Assembly: GCA_003598175.1 (NCBI GenBank)
Contig: QZKN01000136.1
Location: forward strand, 1 to 40,215
Source of the DNA: Candidatus Omnitrophota bacterium
GTDB lineage: Bacteria > Hinthialibacterota > Hinthialibacteria > Hinthialibacterales > Hinthialibacteraceae
Length of the DNA stretch: 40,215 bases
Direction: 5' to 3'
This document shows, one piece after another, positions 1 through 8,486 of this stretch (positions are counted from its first letter, which is position 1; every line of letters begins with the position of its first letter). The position numbers and the translations under genes were made by a program. The notes under the pieces were generated by a model. It did not search any database. It was not told the origin of the DNA and saw nothing but the letters and a program-made list of their open reading frames with translations.

Positions 1-904
1 CGGGAAGTTTGCCGCCGTAATATAAACCCAGACAATCCACCGCGATGGCCTGCGCCTTATATTGATGCATCAAATTCAGCATGGCGACGTAAATTTTGCC
101 GGATTTTTCGATTTCCTCCCTCGTCGGTTCCACCACGGCGCGGGCGTTGCGAATCCAGCGACCCGCCCATTCCTTCCCCACCTCGCCGTCCGCCTGTTCG
201 TACGCCTGGTTGAACTCGTCCGATTTCACCTGCACGATACCGGTTCCGAACACTTCCTCAATCGATCCCGGATTGCCCCATAGCGTTTCGTTGTCGCACA
301 CGTCGATGATGCGGGAATATTTCAATTTTTTGATGCATTCGAAGCATTGGAGCGCCTCCACCACATCAGCAAAACGAGTCGAGGAAACGCCGGCGACTTT
401 CAATCCTTTTCGTCTCGCCGCCGCGTATTGAGTCAAAAACTCTCCCGAGCCGCCATACAAATCGTCGACCAACAGAGTCGGATATCCCGATTCGGAGATG
501 ATGCGGGAAGCAGGAGTCCAAATGCCGAGCAGATAAATCAGATAGCCGTCGATTCCTTCATCGGTCGCCAATAATTGTATGGTTTCTTCTTCATTCTTGA
601 CCGTGACCGGATGAAAATCGATGTTCGGGCATTCCTTGCGGAGTTGCGCGGTGAGTTCCTGTTTGCGGCCATCATAATCATAGCCCATATACGGCCAGGT
701 CGGCGTATCGGGCGGGATGTGAGTAAAAACGAGTCGAATTTGGGGTTTGTCAGAGTCTATCGCGCCGGCCGGAACGGAAAAAGCCGATTTCGGAAGCCAC
801 GGCGTCGCCGCGCAGGCCATGCAACCGGCGCAGCCGGTCAGGAACATCCGCCGGTTGAATTCGTTCGTTTCATTGCGTTTTGAAGGGTGCACATATGGTT
901 TCAT
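1..904 (-). CDS. Tat-signal protein, L-fucose/arabinose isomerase-like fold (partial, cut by left edge)
   Basis: An uninterrupted frame of 301 codons runs off the left edge, so the C-terminus is missing. The ATG at 904 has a GGGAGG ribosome site just upstream. Residues 17-24 read NRRMFLTG, a twin-arginine motif, followed by a small Cys/Ala-rich hydrophobic stretch, so the protein is probably exported folded. The rest alternates beta strands and helices like a sugar-binding or isomerase domain. The last visible residues, including AIAVDCLGLYYGGKLP, resemble the start of the C-terminal domain of L-fucose/L-arabinose isomerase-like proteins as I remember them from planctomycete-type genomes. Catalytic residues would lie beyond the edge, so the activity is unproven. 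The FG-GAP gene lies 87 nt upstream on the same strand. It could also be a periplasmic sugar-binding protein. Confidence 0.6.
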   Translation of the reverse strand, partial: MKPYVHPSKRNETNEFNRRMFLTGCAGCMACAATPWLPKSAFSVPAGAIDSDKPQIRLVFTHIPPDTPTWPYMGYDYDGRKQELTAQLRKECPNIDFHPVTVKNEEETIQLLATDEGIDGYLIYLLGIWTPASRIISESGYPTLLVDDLYGGSGEFLTQYAAARRKGLKVAGVSSTRFADVVEALQCFECIKKLKYSRIIDVCDNETLWGNPGSIEEVFGTGIVQVKSDEFNQAYEQADGEVGKEWAGRWIRNARAVVEPTREEIEKSGKIYVAMLNLMHQYKAQAIAVDCLGLYYGGKLP

Positions 905-991
905 CGTGGAGATCCTCCCGCGTGCTATGGTTTGATTCTTTTTTATTTATGTTCACATTACCACGCGGGATGGAGGACCTCAAGCAACGAA

Positions 992-2317
992 CTAAAAAAT
1001 CGACCAATTATTTACACCGGTCACGGCGTTGTTGAAAAACGTATAGACGACGCCGTTCAGCGCCGAACTCGCGTTGGCGATTTGCTCTTCAATGATGCAT
1101 ACGATGGCCAGATCCACATCGCCGTCGCCATCGAAATCCCCTTTGGTTGCATAGTTGGGATATTCCTGCAGAACGAAACTTCCCGCTTCGACGAATTCCT
1201 CGTTACCGATATTTTCGTAAAATCTCAAACTCGGTTTGAGCATTTGATTTTCGATTTCCTGCATGGTGACGGCCAGATCCACATCGCCATCCATGTCGAA
1301 ATCTTCGGCGATTACCCGATACGCGATGCCGGGAACCGGAATGGAAGTGGTTTGCCGAAAAAGGCCGCGATCATTCATAAAAATCTCCACCGAAGCGTTT
1401 TGGCCCGAGAAGCCGATCAAACTGGTTTCACTTCCGTACGTTGTAATCGCGAAATCGTCGTATCCATCGTTATTGAAGTCGGCCACATCGATCGAGGATG
1501 GCTTATAGGTAAGTGGGGTAAGAGAGAGAATGTCGAATCGATTCCCGTTATTTTTGAAAAAGGTGACGTCCTGTTTGCCCAGAGTTTGAAAAATGGCGTC
1601 ATATTCGCTGCCCTGATTGATTCCCACGACGTCGATGTTTCCGTCGTTATCGAAATCAAGGCCGGCAATCTGGGCAATACTGCCCGAAGACCGCACAAAA
1701 TCCCAGGAATCGTCAAATACCCGGTTTCCCTTATTGATAAAGAAATAGAGTCCCGGATCCGTGGTTTGAAAACCCGTCGAAAAGCTGGTCAAACCGAGAT
1801 TGCCGATCAATACATCGTTCAATCCGTCGCTGTTCACATCGTTGATTTCCAAATAGGATGGAATTCCCCAGATGGGTAGTTCCGTTTGTTGCACAAATCC
1901 GTTCGGCGTCGAATAGATAAAAATGATTTCCGCATCGGCGAAGGAAATAATGGCCGCAACGCCGAAAATCTGTAAGTGAGCGACGACGAGATCGTTTCTG
2001 CCGTCGCCGTCCAAATCCCCGATGGCGTGAGCGACCGGATGAAGTTTGCCGTTGGCAAGAGGGAGTTCGACGATGGTGTCGAAGATCCCTTCGCCATTAT
2101 TATATGCCAACGTAAGAGAATGGCTGAAAATATTGACAACGGACAAATCCAGGTCGCCGTCCCCGTCCAGGTCGCCGCATTCAATCGTTTCACATCGTTT
2201 CCCCACGCCGAAAATTTGTCCGAACTCAAAATTGATCTCCGCCATCGGCGTATTCGCGCCGATCATGATAAATCCCATAACGAAACAGCTCCATGCAAGT
2301 CTGTTTTGTTTTCTCAT
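992..2317 (-). CDS. Secreted FG-GAP/VCBS repeat protein, seven-bladed beta-propeller
   Basis: This predicted secreted protein of 441 residues opens with MRKQNR and a hydrophobic signal segment ending near NTPMAE. I chose the ATG at 2317 because AAGGA lies about 10 nt upstream; a longer frame starting at 2353 lacks such a site. Seven Asp-rich calcium-type loops follow in order: DLDGDGDLD, DLDGDGRND, DVNSDGLND, DFDNDGNID, DFNNDGYDD, DFDMDGDVD and DFDGDGDVD. This is the FG-GAP/VCBS repeat signature, and seven copies fit one closed integrin-alpha-like propeller. There is no enzyme domain, anchor or sorting tail. The role is probably extracellular binding or structure; substrate and partner are unknown. 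It is divergent from the pseudopilin gene across a 144-nt AT-rich spacer in which I could not place a convincing promoter. Confidence 0.85.
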   Translation of the reverse strand: MRKQNRLAWSCFVMGFIMIGANTPMAEINFEFGQIFGVGKRCETIECGDLDGDGDLDLSVVNIFSHSLTLAYNNGEGIFDTIVELPLANGKLHPVAHAIGDLDGDGRNDLVVAHLQIFGVAAIISFADAEIIFIYSTPNGFVQQTELPIWGIPSYLEINDVNSDGLNDVLIGNLGLTSFSTGFQTTDPGLYFFINKGNRVFDDSWDFVRSSGSIAQIAGLDFDNDGNIDVVGINQGSEYDAIFQTLGKQDVTFFKNNGNRFDILSLTPLTYKPSSIDVADFNNDGYDDFAITTYGSETSLIGFSGQNASVEIFMNDRGLFRQTTSIPVPGIAYRVIAEDFDMDGDVDLAVTMQEIENQMLKPSLRFYENIGNEEFVEAGSFVLQEYPNYATKGDFDGDGDVDLAIVCIIEEQIANASSALNGVVYTFFNNAVTGVNNWSIF

Positions 2318-2461
2318 TGATAATGTCCTTCCCTTTCTGATGATCCACTCCACATCATAGTAAACAATGTTTCTTTTACTTTATCAAACTTGTAAAATAT
2401 TGTCACATCATATTGTGTTGATGAATTTTATCCCATACACTATTGTAGGAAAGAAGTCGAT

Positions 2462-3043
2462 GTGAGAAAAACATGCGAAAGTGTTCCGGTCATGGAAAAA
2501 AAAGCATTTACACTCGTCGAATTGTTGGTGGTTGTCGCCATCATCGGCATTCTGGCGATGATCGTGCTACCGAATTATTTGAATGCGCAGATTCGGGCCA
2601 GAGTGGCGCGCAGTCACGCCGACATTCGCTCCATTACGGATGCGGTCATGGCCTATCGCGTCGATAACAACGTTATTCCCCCGTTGGTTCTGAGCAATGG
2701 CAACATGACGATGATCAAACCGCAGCATCTATCGATTCTTTCGTATTTAACCACGCCGATTTCCTACATCGCCGCCGGATCTACGCGCAGTCCCTTTTCC
2801 GAATATAACGGATATTGGTATTACAATTGGCAATACTTCGTCGACACGACGGGGGAACCGCCGACCTGGTATTGGAATAACATGGAAACGCCGGGACGGG
2901 CGCTGTGGATGGTTGATACCATCGGCCCCAACAGCACGGATTTCCCTTACGTGGTGGTTGGCTCCAACCAAATCATGTGGATGGAATACAATCCGTCCAA
3001 CGGAATCGCCAGCAGCGGCATCATCCAGCGCCACGGCGAATAG
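2462..3043 (+). CDS. Type II secretion/type IV pilus-like pseudopilin
   Basis: The 193-residue protein has a class III leader: KKA|FTLVELLVVVAIIGIL, with Phe16 as the mature N-terminus, Glu20 at the fifth mature position, then a long hydrophobic helix. Family knowledge says prepilin peptidase cuts and methylates here and that such proteins form T2SS pseudopili or pili. The GTG at 2462 is preferred because AGGAAAG ends 8 nt upstream. An internal ATG at 2492 would give a more usual five-residue leader but has only a weak site. After the helix comes an ARVARSHADIRSITDAVMAY stretch and a Trp/Tyr-rich globular domain. No pilus assembly genes are nearby, so it is an isolated minor pseudopilin. The gene is convergent with the GT2 gene, 10 nt apart. 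Confidence 0.85.
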   Translation: MRKTCESVPVMEKKAFTLVELLVVVAIIGILAMIVLPNYLNAQIRARVARSHADIRSITDAVMAYRVDNNVIPPLVLSNGNMTMIKPQHLSILSYLTTPISYIAAGSTRSPFSEYNGYWYYNWQYFVDTTGEPPTWYWNNMETPGRALWMVDTIGPNSTDFPYVVVGSNQIMWMEYNPSNGIASSGIIQRHGE

Positions 3044-3053
3044 CGCCGCCGTT

Positions 3054-3917
3054 TTACCCTCCCCGCCGCATGGATGACAACTGGTCCGACAAAATCCCAA
3101 AGAAAAAAACGACCACTCCGGTGAGCATCAATAAAACCGCGCCGTCCGGAATGTTGAATTCCCGCCATAAATTCACAACGCCATACAATCCCCCCAAAGA
3201 AAACAAGAATAAACTGATTGGAACAAACACCTTGAGTGGATTGAACAACGCCGCTACCCGCAAGATCAACAAGAACGTCTGGAATCCGTCTTTCATTTTC
3301 ACGGTGCTTCGACGGCCCTGGCGGGGATGCGCTTGAATGGGAATGGTTCCCAATTCAAAAGCGTCTTTCAGCATGGCCAGAGTGAGCGTGGTGGAAAGGG
3401 AAAAGCCGTTGGGAAGGATCGGGAAATAATGGATCGCATCCTGCTTGCGGAAAATCCGCAATCCCGAGTTCAAATCGTCCGGACAAGGGCCCAACAGATA
3501 TTCCGCCAGCCTCCGCAACAGCGTTTTCCCCCATTTCCTTGACGCATATTGAAAAGAAGATGGATCGCGCGAGCCGATGACCGCATCAAATCCTTCCTCT
3601 TTTTTATCGAGAAGTCGCTGGATGTCTATCGCGTCATGCTGCCCGTCGCCGTCCAATATGACGATCCAATCGTAACCGGCGCGCCGGATGCCGGATTTAA
3701 CGGAGGCGCCATACCCTTTGTTCGTTCGGTGATTCACGACCTGCGCTCCGGCGGCTTCGGCGGCAACAGCCGTGCCGTCGGTTGATCCGTCATTGACCAC
3801 GATGATCTCGTATTCGATGTCCTTCAGATATTCGTGAATACTTCGAACCACCTCGGCGATGCCGGTTTCTTCATTGAAGGCGGGGATGACAATGGAGATT
3901 GCCCTGGATTGTTCCAT
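3054..3917 (-). CDS. Family 2 glycosyltransferase, dolichyl-phosphate-mannose synthase type, with C-terminal membrane segments
   Basis: The 287-residue protein begins with the GT-A fold of family 2: SIVIPAFNEE at 8-17, NDGS at 42-45 and the metal/nucleotide-binding DGDGQH at 89-94 (Asp89, Asp91). The acceptor-side motif LNSGLRIFRK follows. Two hydrophobic segments near 232-250 and 262-280 anchor it in the inner membrane. The family transfers a sugar from an NDP donor to polyprenyl phosphate or a lipid; the exact donor cannot be read from sequence. The alpha/beta hydrolase gene lies 81 nt upstream on the same strand and may share its transcript. No polysaccharide cluster surrounds it, so it may feed protein or lipid glycosylation together with the GT-C enzyme at 10959-12560. 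Confidence 0.88.
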   Translation of the reverse strand: MEQSRAISIVIPAFNEETGIAEVVRSIHEYLKDIEYEIIVVNDGSTDGTAVAAEAAGAQVVNHRTNKGYGASVKSGIRRAGYDWIVILDGDGQHDAIDIQRLLDKKEEGFDAVIGSRDPSSFQYASRKWGKTLLRRLAEYLLGPCPDDLNSGLRIFRKQDAIHYFPILPNGFSLSTTLTLAMLKDAFELGTIPIQAHPRQGRRSTVKMKDGFQTFLLILRVAALFNPLKVFVPISLFLFSLGGLYGVVNLWREFNIPDGAVLLMLTGVVVFFFGILSDQLSSMRRGG

Positions 3918-3998
3918 TCCGTACCTTTTTTACGCATGTTCGTGTTTGGGAATTAGTATATCGATGAGAGAAGCAGCTCAAAAGCGGATTAACACACC

Positions 3999-4799
3999 TT
4001 ATTCGAATTTCGGACCTTCCTGCTCGATCAGGAAATGTTGTTTGAACCACTCGGCCGCCATTTCCGTCATTTTGGGATGATAAGCGTGGCCGTTATTCAG
4101 CAGCATGTAGTACGCCAGTTTGTCGCCGGCGCCTTCCGCCACATATTCCGGATATAATTTTTCATAGAGATACCCGGCAAATCGCGGATCGGCGCGGGTG
4201 TCTTTTTCCGCGGTAATCATCAATAACGGTTTCGGCGCGACTTTTTCGATAAAATTCAGTGGTTCATATTGTGCAATCAGGGGATGCCCTTCCAATCCGC
4301 GAAATTCGACCAGAGCGGTGATTTTACATACAGGCAGCAAGGCCAGGCCGCATCGAATCCGCCGCTCCGTTTTCATCGCGTAGAGAGCGTGCATCGCCCC
4401 CCACGACAAGCCGGAAACCGCGATTTCACTCGGCGGAGCAATGCCTTTTTCGATGATGAATTCTATGATTTTGCGGATATCCAACACCGCGCCGTCGAAG
4501 GGATTCAGTTCTTTGTGCGTGATGATCTTCATCATGTTGTCGATGGCCGGCATTTCCTTTTTTTCCCGCCGTTCCCCGTGCCCGCGCAATTCCACGGACA
4601 TCAGATTGCAGCCGATTTTTTGCATGGCTTCCGCAAATTCCACGTACCGATCCTGAAAAACCTGATTGCGGGTTCCGTTCAGTCCATGAAAATAGAGAAT
4701 GGTCGGCGCGCTGCGAAATTCCGGCGTCGGTCGCGAAAGCAGACACTGGATCGGCGGGGAAACGCTGCGAATGATAACCGGATAGATGTGAAGTGGCAT
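3999..4799 (-). CDS. Alpha/beta hydrolase (dienelactone hydrolase/acyl-peptidase-like)
   Basis: The cytoplasmic-looking protein has 266 residues and no signal peptide. The oxyanion-hole segment YFHGLNG lies at 36-42. The nucleophile elbow GLSWG at 130-134 places Ser132. AEKDTRADP supplies an acid at Asp200 or Asp204, and NNGHAYHP supplies His238. This spacing is typical of a complete Ser-Asp-His triad in prolyl-oligopeptidase or dienelactone-hydrolase relatives. The start ATG at 4799 follows AGGAAA. The substrate is unknown: an ester, lactone or short peptide are all possible. The GT2 gene follows 81 nt downstream on the same strand. Confidence 0.8.
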   Translation of the reverse strand: MPLHIYPVIIRSVSPPIQCLLSRPTPEFRSAPTILYFHGLNGTRNQVFQDRYVEFAEAMQKIGCNLMSVELRGHGERREKKEMPAIDNMMKIITHKELNPFDGAVLDIRKIIEFIIEKGIAPPSEIAVSGLSWGAMHALYAMKTERRIRCGLALLPVCKITALVEFRGLEGHPLIAQYEPLNFIEKVAPKPLLMITAEKDTRADPRFAGYLYEKLYPEYVAEGAGDKLAYYMLLNNGHAYHPKMTEMAAEWFKQHFLIEQEGPKFE

Positions 4800-5185
4800 C
4801 GGTTTTTCCTGGAACTAATCCTATTGTTGAGTTTGCGCTTCATTCAAAAACAAAGCATTCCTATTATGCACAAAATTCGGTTTTCCAGCAAACATTCCTA
4901 CACCAAATCGAAATCCCATCCTGCCATCCCCTTGCCGGGAAATCGAAGCCTGCTAATAATGCTAATGGGATTCCATCGGATTGCATAATCCGGCGCGATC
5001 AACCATCGATTTGCGAAAAAATCTTCATTTTCTCAAGTACGTTGACAAAACAGATTGTATAATCGTACCTGAATCATTCGGAAGGGGATAGGAAATTGGA
5101 TGTAAACCATCCGATTTCACGCGTCGATCGTACGGCAATGGTTCAAGCGCGTATGGAAATAGAATACGATTGCAGAGGATAACTT
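4800..5185. other. Divergent intergenic region between hydrolase and prfB
   Basis: This 386-nt spacer separates the minus-strand hydrolase from plus-strand prfB and should hold both promoters. A short stem (GGATG/CATCC, extendable to 8 pairs with one G-U) lies near 5096-5118, with no U tract. TTGACA at 5042-5047 and TATAAT at 5058-5063 are both present but only 10 nt apart, so they cannot work together as one sigma-70 promoter; TATAAT alone might. No coding frame with a ribosome site was seen. Confidence 0.4.
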
Positions 5186-6335
5186 ATGTTTGATGAACTC
5201 GTGGATCGTCAGAAAAGCTGTCAACAACGCCTCGAAGAGCTTGGGAGGTTTCTTTGACATCGAAGGTAAACGCGAGGAAATCTCGCAAATGGAAGAAAAA
5301 GTGAACGCTCCCGGATTTTGGAACCATCCGCAGGAAGCGCAGGAAATAACAAAAAAGATCAAACGTCACAAAGATCTGATCATCCCTTACGAAAAACTAC
5401 ACTCCCGCTTTTCCGATCTGGGCGAATTGATCGAAATGGCGGCGGAAGAAGATGAGGAGGAGCACGAAGCGGAACTCGAAACGGAATTGACGGAACTGGA
5501 GGAGGAATTCGCGGCGTTCGAGCTGAAATGCACATTAAGCGGGGAACACGACGCGAGCAACTGCTTTCTCAACATTCATCCCGGCGCCGGCGGCACCGAA
5601 TCCTGCGATTGGGCGTCCATGCTCATGCGCATGTATCTGCGCCACATCGAACGGCGCGGGTGGAAAGCCGACATCGTCGATTTTCAGGAAGGGGATGAGG
5701 CCGGCATCAAAAACGTGACCATTCACGTGAAAGGGGAATATGCATATGGGTACCTGCGGGCGGAGGTCGGCGTGCATCGGCTGGTTCGTATTTCTCCATT
5801 TGACGCCAACAGCCGCAGGCACACATCGTTTACGGCGGTTCATGTTATCCCCGAAGTCGACGAGGAATTGGAAGTCGATATCGATCCCAACGATCTGAGG
5901 ATCGACACGTATCGTTCGACCGGCGCGGGCGGGCAGCACGTGAATACCACCGATTCCGCCATTCGGATAACTCATATTCCCACGAACATCGTGGTGACCT
6001 GCCAGAACGAGAGATCGCAACGGCAAAATAAATTGACCGCGATGAAAATCCTGAACGCCAAACTTGTGCAAATGATGGAGGAAGAGCAGGCGGATAAAAT
6101 CGATGAACTGACCGGTGAGAAACGAGACATCGCGTGGGGCAATCAGATTCGCTCGTATGTGTTCCATCCATACAACATGATCAAGGATCACCGCACCGGC
6201 GTGGAAGTCGGCAATGTGCAACCGGTCATGGACGGAGAATTGGACGAATTCATTGCCGCTTATTTACGCTCGTCCACCGCCGGGAATAAAAAAGTGAAGA
6301 AATCCGAGCCGGTTACCGCAGGCAAAGGCGCCTGA
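5186..6335 (+). CDS. prfB: Peptide chain release factor 2 (programmed +1 frameshift)
   Basis: RF2 recognises UGA and UAA stop codons and triggers peptide release at the ribosome. The ATG at 5186 opens 23 codons ending CTT TGA. A +1 shift there, skipping T5255, gives one continuous 382-residue protein. Diagnostic residues are the codon-recognition tripeptide Ser203-Pro204-Phe205, which separates RF2 from RF1, and the catalytic GGQ at 248-250 inside STGAGGQHVNTT. The N-terminal helical domain and the C-terminal IRSYVFHPYNMIKDHR segment are present. A reading that starts at the TTG at 5190 would avoid the shift but lacks the conserved LEELGRF segment and is not credible. The DUF115 gene begins 45 nt after the stop. 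A CGCC/GGCG hairpin at 6337-6348 lies between them, but its T-run is too distant for a convincing terminator. Confidence 0.97.
5243..5258 (+). promoter_or_regulatory. prfB programmed +1 frameshift site
   Basis: The internal Shine-Dalgarno-like GGGAGG at 5243-5248 is followed by a 3-nt spacer, the slippery CTT at 5252-5254, the in-frame TGA at 5255-5257 and then C. This matches the classical bacterial prfB autoregulatory site in order and spacing. When RF2 is scarce, slow termination at UGA lets the ribosome slip from CUU to UUU and make full-length RF2. Confidence 0.95.
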
Positions 6336-6380
6336 TCGCCGTTCGGCGTCTTCTTGATTTTTTCGTGAAGGAGATCACCG

Positions 6381-8261
6381 TTGTCCGAGAGTGAACCTTC
6401 TTTATTCGAACGTAATCTCACCGCGTTGCAATCCCGTCATCCCGCTTTCGTTGCGCTTGTTCGAGACGATACGGTTCCATGCCGTTGCATTCATTGTACG
6501 CAGGACCAGCCATCGCGAAACGTCACCTCCTCACAAGAAGACACCCGCACTTCCAAAGATGACTATGAATCGTTCAAACGGGAATCGCACGAACAACATT
6601 CTCCCTATTTTCCGGTTATTTTCGGCCTTGCCGATGGCGAATGGATCGTCGATTTTTATACCCGTATCAAAAGCAGGTTTTACCGCTTGATTCTGTTGGA
6701 GCCCTGTCTGCGTCGGTTCAAGACCGTGCTTCACCATCGTGATCTCGGTTCTCTCTTTGCCGATCCGAAAATTATCTGTCTTGTCGGCCCTGCAATGGAT
6801 ACGTTGGAACGCATCCTTCGCGCGAACCATGTCGGCGTCGGAATGTGGGGACTCGCGTTGTATGTGGATCGCGCCACGCAGGAACGGTATCCGGCCCTCT
6901 TTCAAAAAACCGCAACGATCATTCGCCGGGTGGAAGATTTGTGCGGGGAAAATATCCGCGTCCAGGCGGATCGCGGGAAAGGCATTCAACGCAATCTTCT
7001 GCGCAATCTTCCCTTTATCCTTCGTTCCGAGTCCGCCGATGCATGGGAAAACGTCCTGCGCAATGTTCCCGCTGTGATTGTCGGCGCCGGACCCTCGCTC
7101 AATAAAAATATCAATCGGTTGCGCGATGCGCCGCCCGGCGTGTTGCTGATTTCCACCGACACGGCGCTGCGTCCGCTGATGAAAAGAGGGATTATACCGC
7201 ATATACTGGTCGCCTGCGACCCGACGCGGATCAATCTTAACCATTTTGAAGATTTCCCGTCGCTCGATCCCATGATTTTTGCATTTTTACCGGAATTGTA
7301 TTATGAAATCCTGGCAAAATATCCGTTTCATCAGAAGCGGATCTGTTTGCATGATCTGCAATCGAATACAATTAAACAATTTGCTCCATTTTTGGGGATT
7401 CGAGGGACGTTCCAACGATCGATGAATGTCGGTTATTGTGCATTTTCTCTGGCGCGCTTGCTGGGATGTTCCCCGATCGTTTTGACGGGGATGGATTTGG
7501 CGATTTCTCCCCACGGCCGTTCCCACGCCGAAGACACGGCCAACGTTTCCGACGTCGTAACCGGCGGCGATAACGACAAAGTCCGCTTGACCGGCAATCT
7601 GGAAACCACCGACGCCTCAATCGTGGCGGTGGACGGCTATTACGGTGAGCAGGTGATGACGTTTTCCTATTTTCACCAAACCATACTGCTCTTGGAGCAA
7701 ACCATCGCGGACATGGAAACGCCGGTGATCGACGCGACTGAGGGCGGCGCGCGAAAAAAGGGCGCCATGCAAAAAACGTTACGGGAAACACTGGCCGATT
7801 GCCGTGGAGCCTCCGACATTTCCCTGCGCTTACACAATCTGGTAATGAGTCCCACGTTTCGAATCCCTCCGGAAATCGTTCAAGATTTGGCGACTTGGCA
7901 AAAGGGCATTTTGGAAACACAAACACAACTTGAAATGGGCATCCATCGTTTGCGGCAATGGATTGGAAGTGTTCGAAGCAGCGCGATTCCGTCTGAAAAA
8001 ATAACAAGCGATATCGAAGTGTTTCTTCATCGTTGGAAAGAACTGCTGCATGCTCCGGCGCTGGACATGGGAATCGACATCGGTCTGGCAAAATGGCGAT
8101 TCGAGACGTACCGCGCCCAGCCTCCCGAGGGCTTGACGCCGATCGATCTGGCGGATTGGTGGTACGATAAACTGTCGAGCTGGTTTACCGGCCTGCGGGA
8201 AGATTTACGGTTCTTTGCACATGTGTATTCTTTTCTGCTTCAACAAATCACAATCCTGTAA
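6381..8261 (+). CDS. DUF115/MptE-like protein, Maf (motility-associated factor) glycosyltransferase family
   Basis: The 626-residue cytoplasmic protein has the DUF115 core. GAGPSL lies at 235-240, then LISTDTALRPLMKRGIIPH, a VACDPTRIN strand, RSMNVGYCAFSLARLLGC and TGMDLA. In bacteria this family is the Maf proteins, which transfer nonulosonic acids to flagellin; archaeal relatives are pterin kinases. The first 230 and last 150 residues flank the core as helical domains. Translation starts at the TTG at 6381, supported by AAGGAG 8 nt upstream. It probably shares a transcript with prfB. No flagellin or nonulosonic acid genes are in the window, so the flagellar role is inferred from the family and from the FlhB-like gene at 29601. 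Confidence 0.82.
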   Translation: MSESEPSLFERNLTALQSRHPAFVALVRDDTVPCRCIHCTQDQPSRNVTSSQEDTRTSKDDYESFKRESHEQHSPYFPVIFGLADGEWIVDFYTRIKSRFYRLILLEPCLRRFKTVLHHRDLGSLFADPKIICLVGPAMDTLERILRANHVGVGMWGLALYVDRATQERYPALFQKTATIIRRVEDLCGENIRVQADRGKGIQRNLLRNLPFILRSESADAWENVLRNVPAVIVGAGPSLNKNINRLRDAPPGVLLISTDTALRPLMKRGIIPHILVACDPTRINLNHFEDFPSLDPMIFAFLPELYYEILAKYPFHQKRICLHDLQSNTIKQFAPFLGIRGTFQRSMNVGYCAFSLARLLGCSPIVLTGMDLAISPHGRSHAEDTANVSDVVTGGDNDKVRLTGNLETTDASIVAVDGYYGEQVMTFSYFHQTILLLEQTIADMETPVIDATEGGARKKGAMQKTLRETLADCRGASDISLRLHNLVMSPTFRIPPEIVQDLATWQKGILETQTQLEMGIHRLRQWIGSVRSSAIPSEKITSDIEVFLHRWKELLHAPALDMGIDIGLAKWRFETYRAQPPEGLTPIDLADWWYDKLSSWFTGLREDLRFFAHVYSFLLQQITIL

Positions 8262-8486
8262 CAATTCGTTCATCCGTTAAAATTCTTTTTGTATGGTTGC
8301 ATGATTTGCTGATTTTTCGAATACGCTCTTGCTTACCCGACGACTGAAAAACAGAAGGCAGGATCTGCAAATGTTGTTCTAACATTGATCTATTATTCTC
8401 CGAATATAATCTATGCAACATACTCAACAGAATGTTTACGTATCACGCAACGTCACTTTGAGAAATACCTGGCAAGGAGAAATCAT

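Noticed and set aside
887..1879. Long plus-strand open frame opposite the FG-GAP gene
   Set aside because: It mirrors the periodic Asp/Gly codons of the repeat protein, has no family pattern, and the minus strand has seven clear repeats and a signal peptide.
5042..5063. TTGACA and TATAAT upstream of prfB read as one promoter
   Set aside because: Only 10 nt separate the boxes; sigma-70 promoters need about 15-19 nt, so they cannot act together.
6337..6362. CGCC/GGCG hairpin after prfB as an intrinsic terminator
   Set aside because: The stem is only 4-5 bp and the T-run begins about 9 nt later; read-through into the DUF115 gene is more likely.
8405..8410. TATAAT as promoter of the phosphatase fusion
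   Set aside because: No -35 match at 16-18 nt and no extended -10; too weak to call as a feature.
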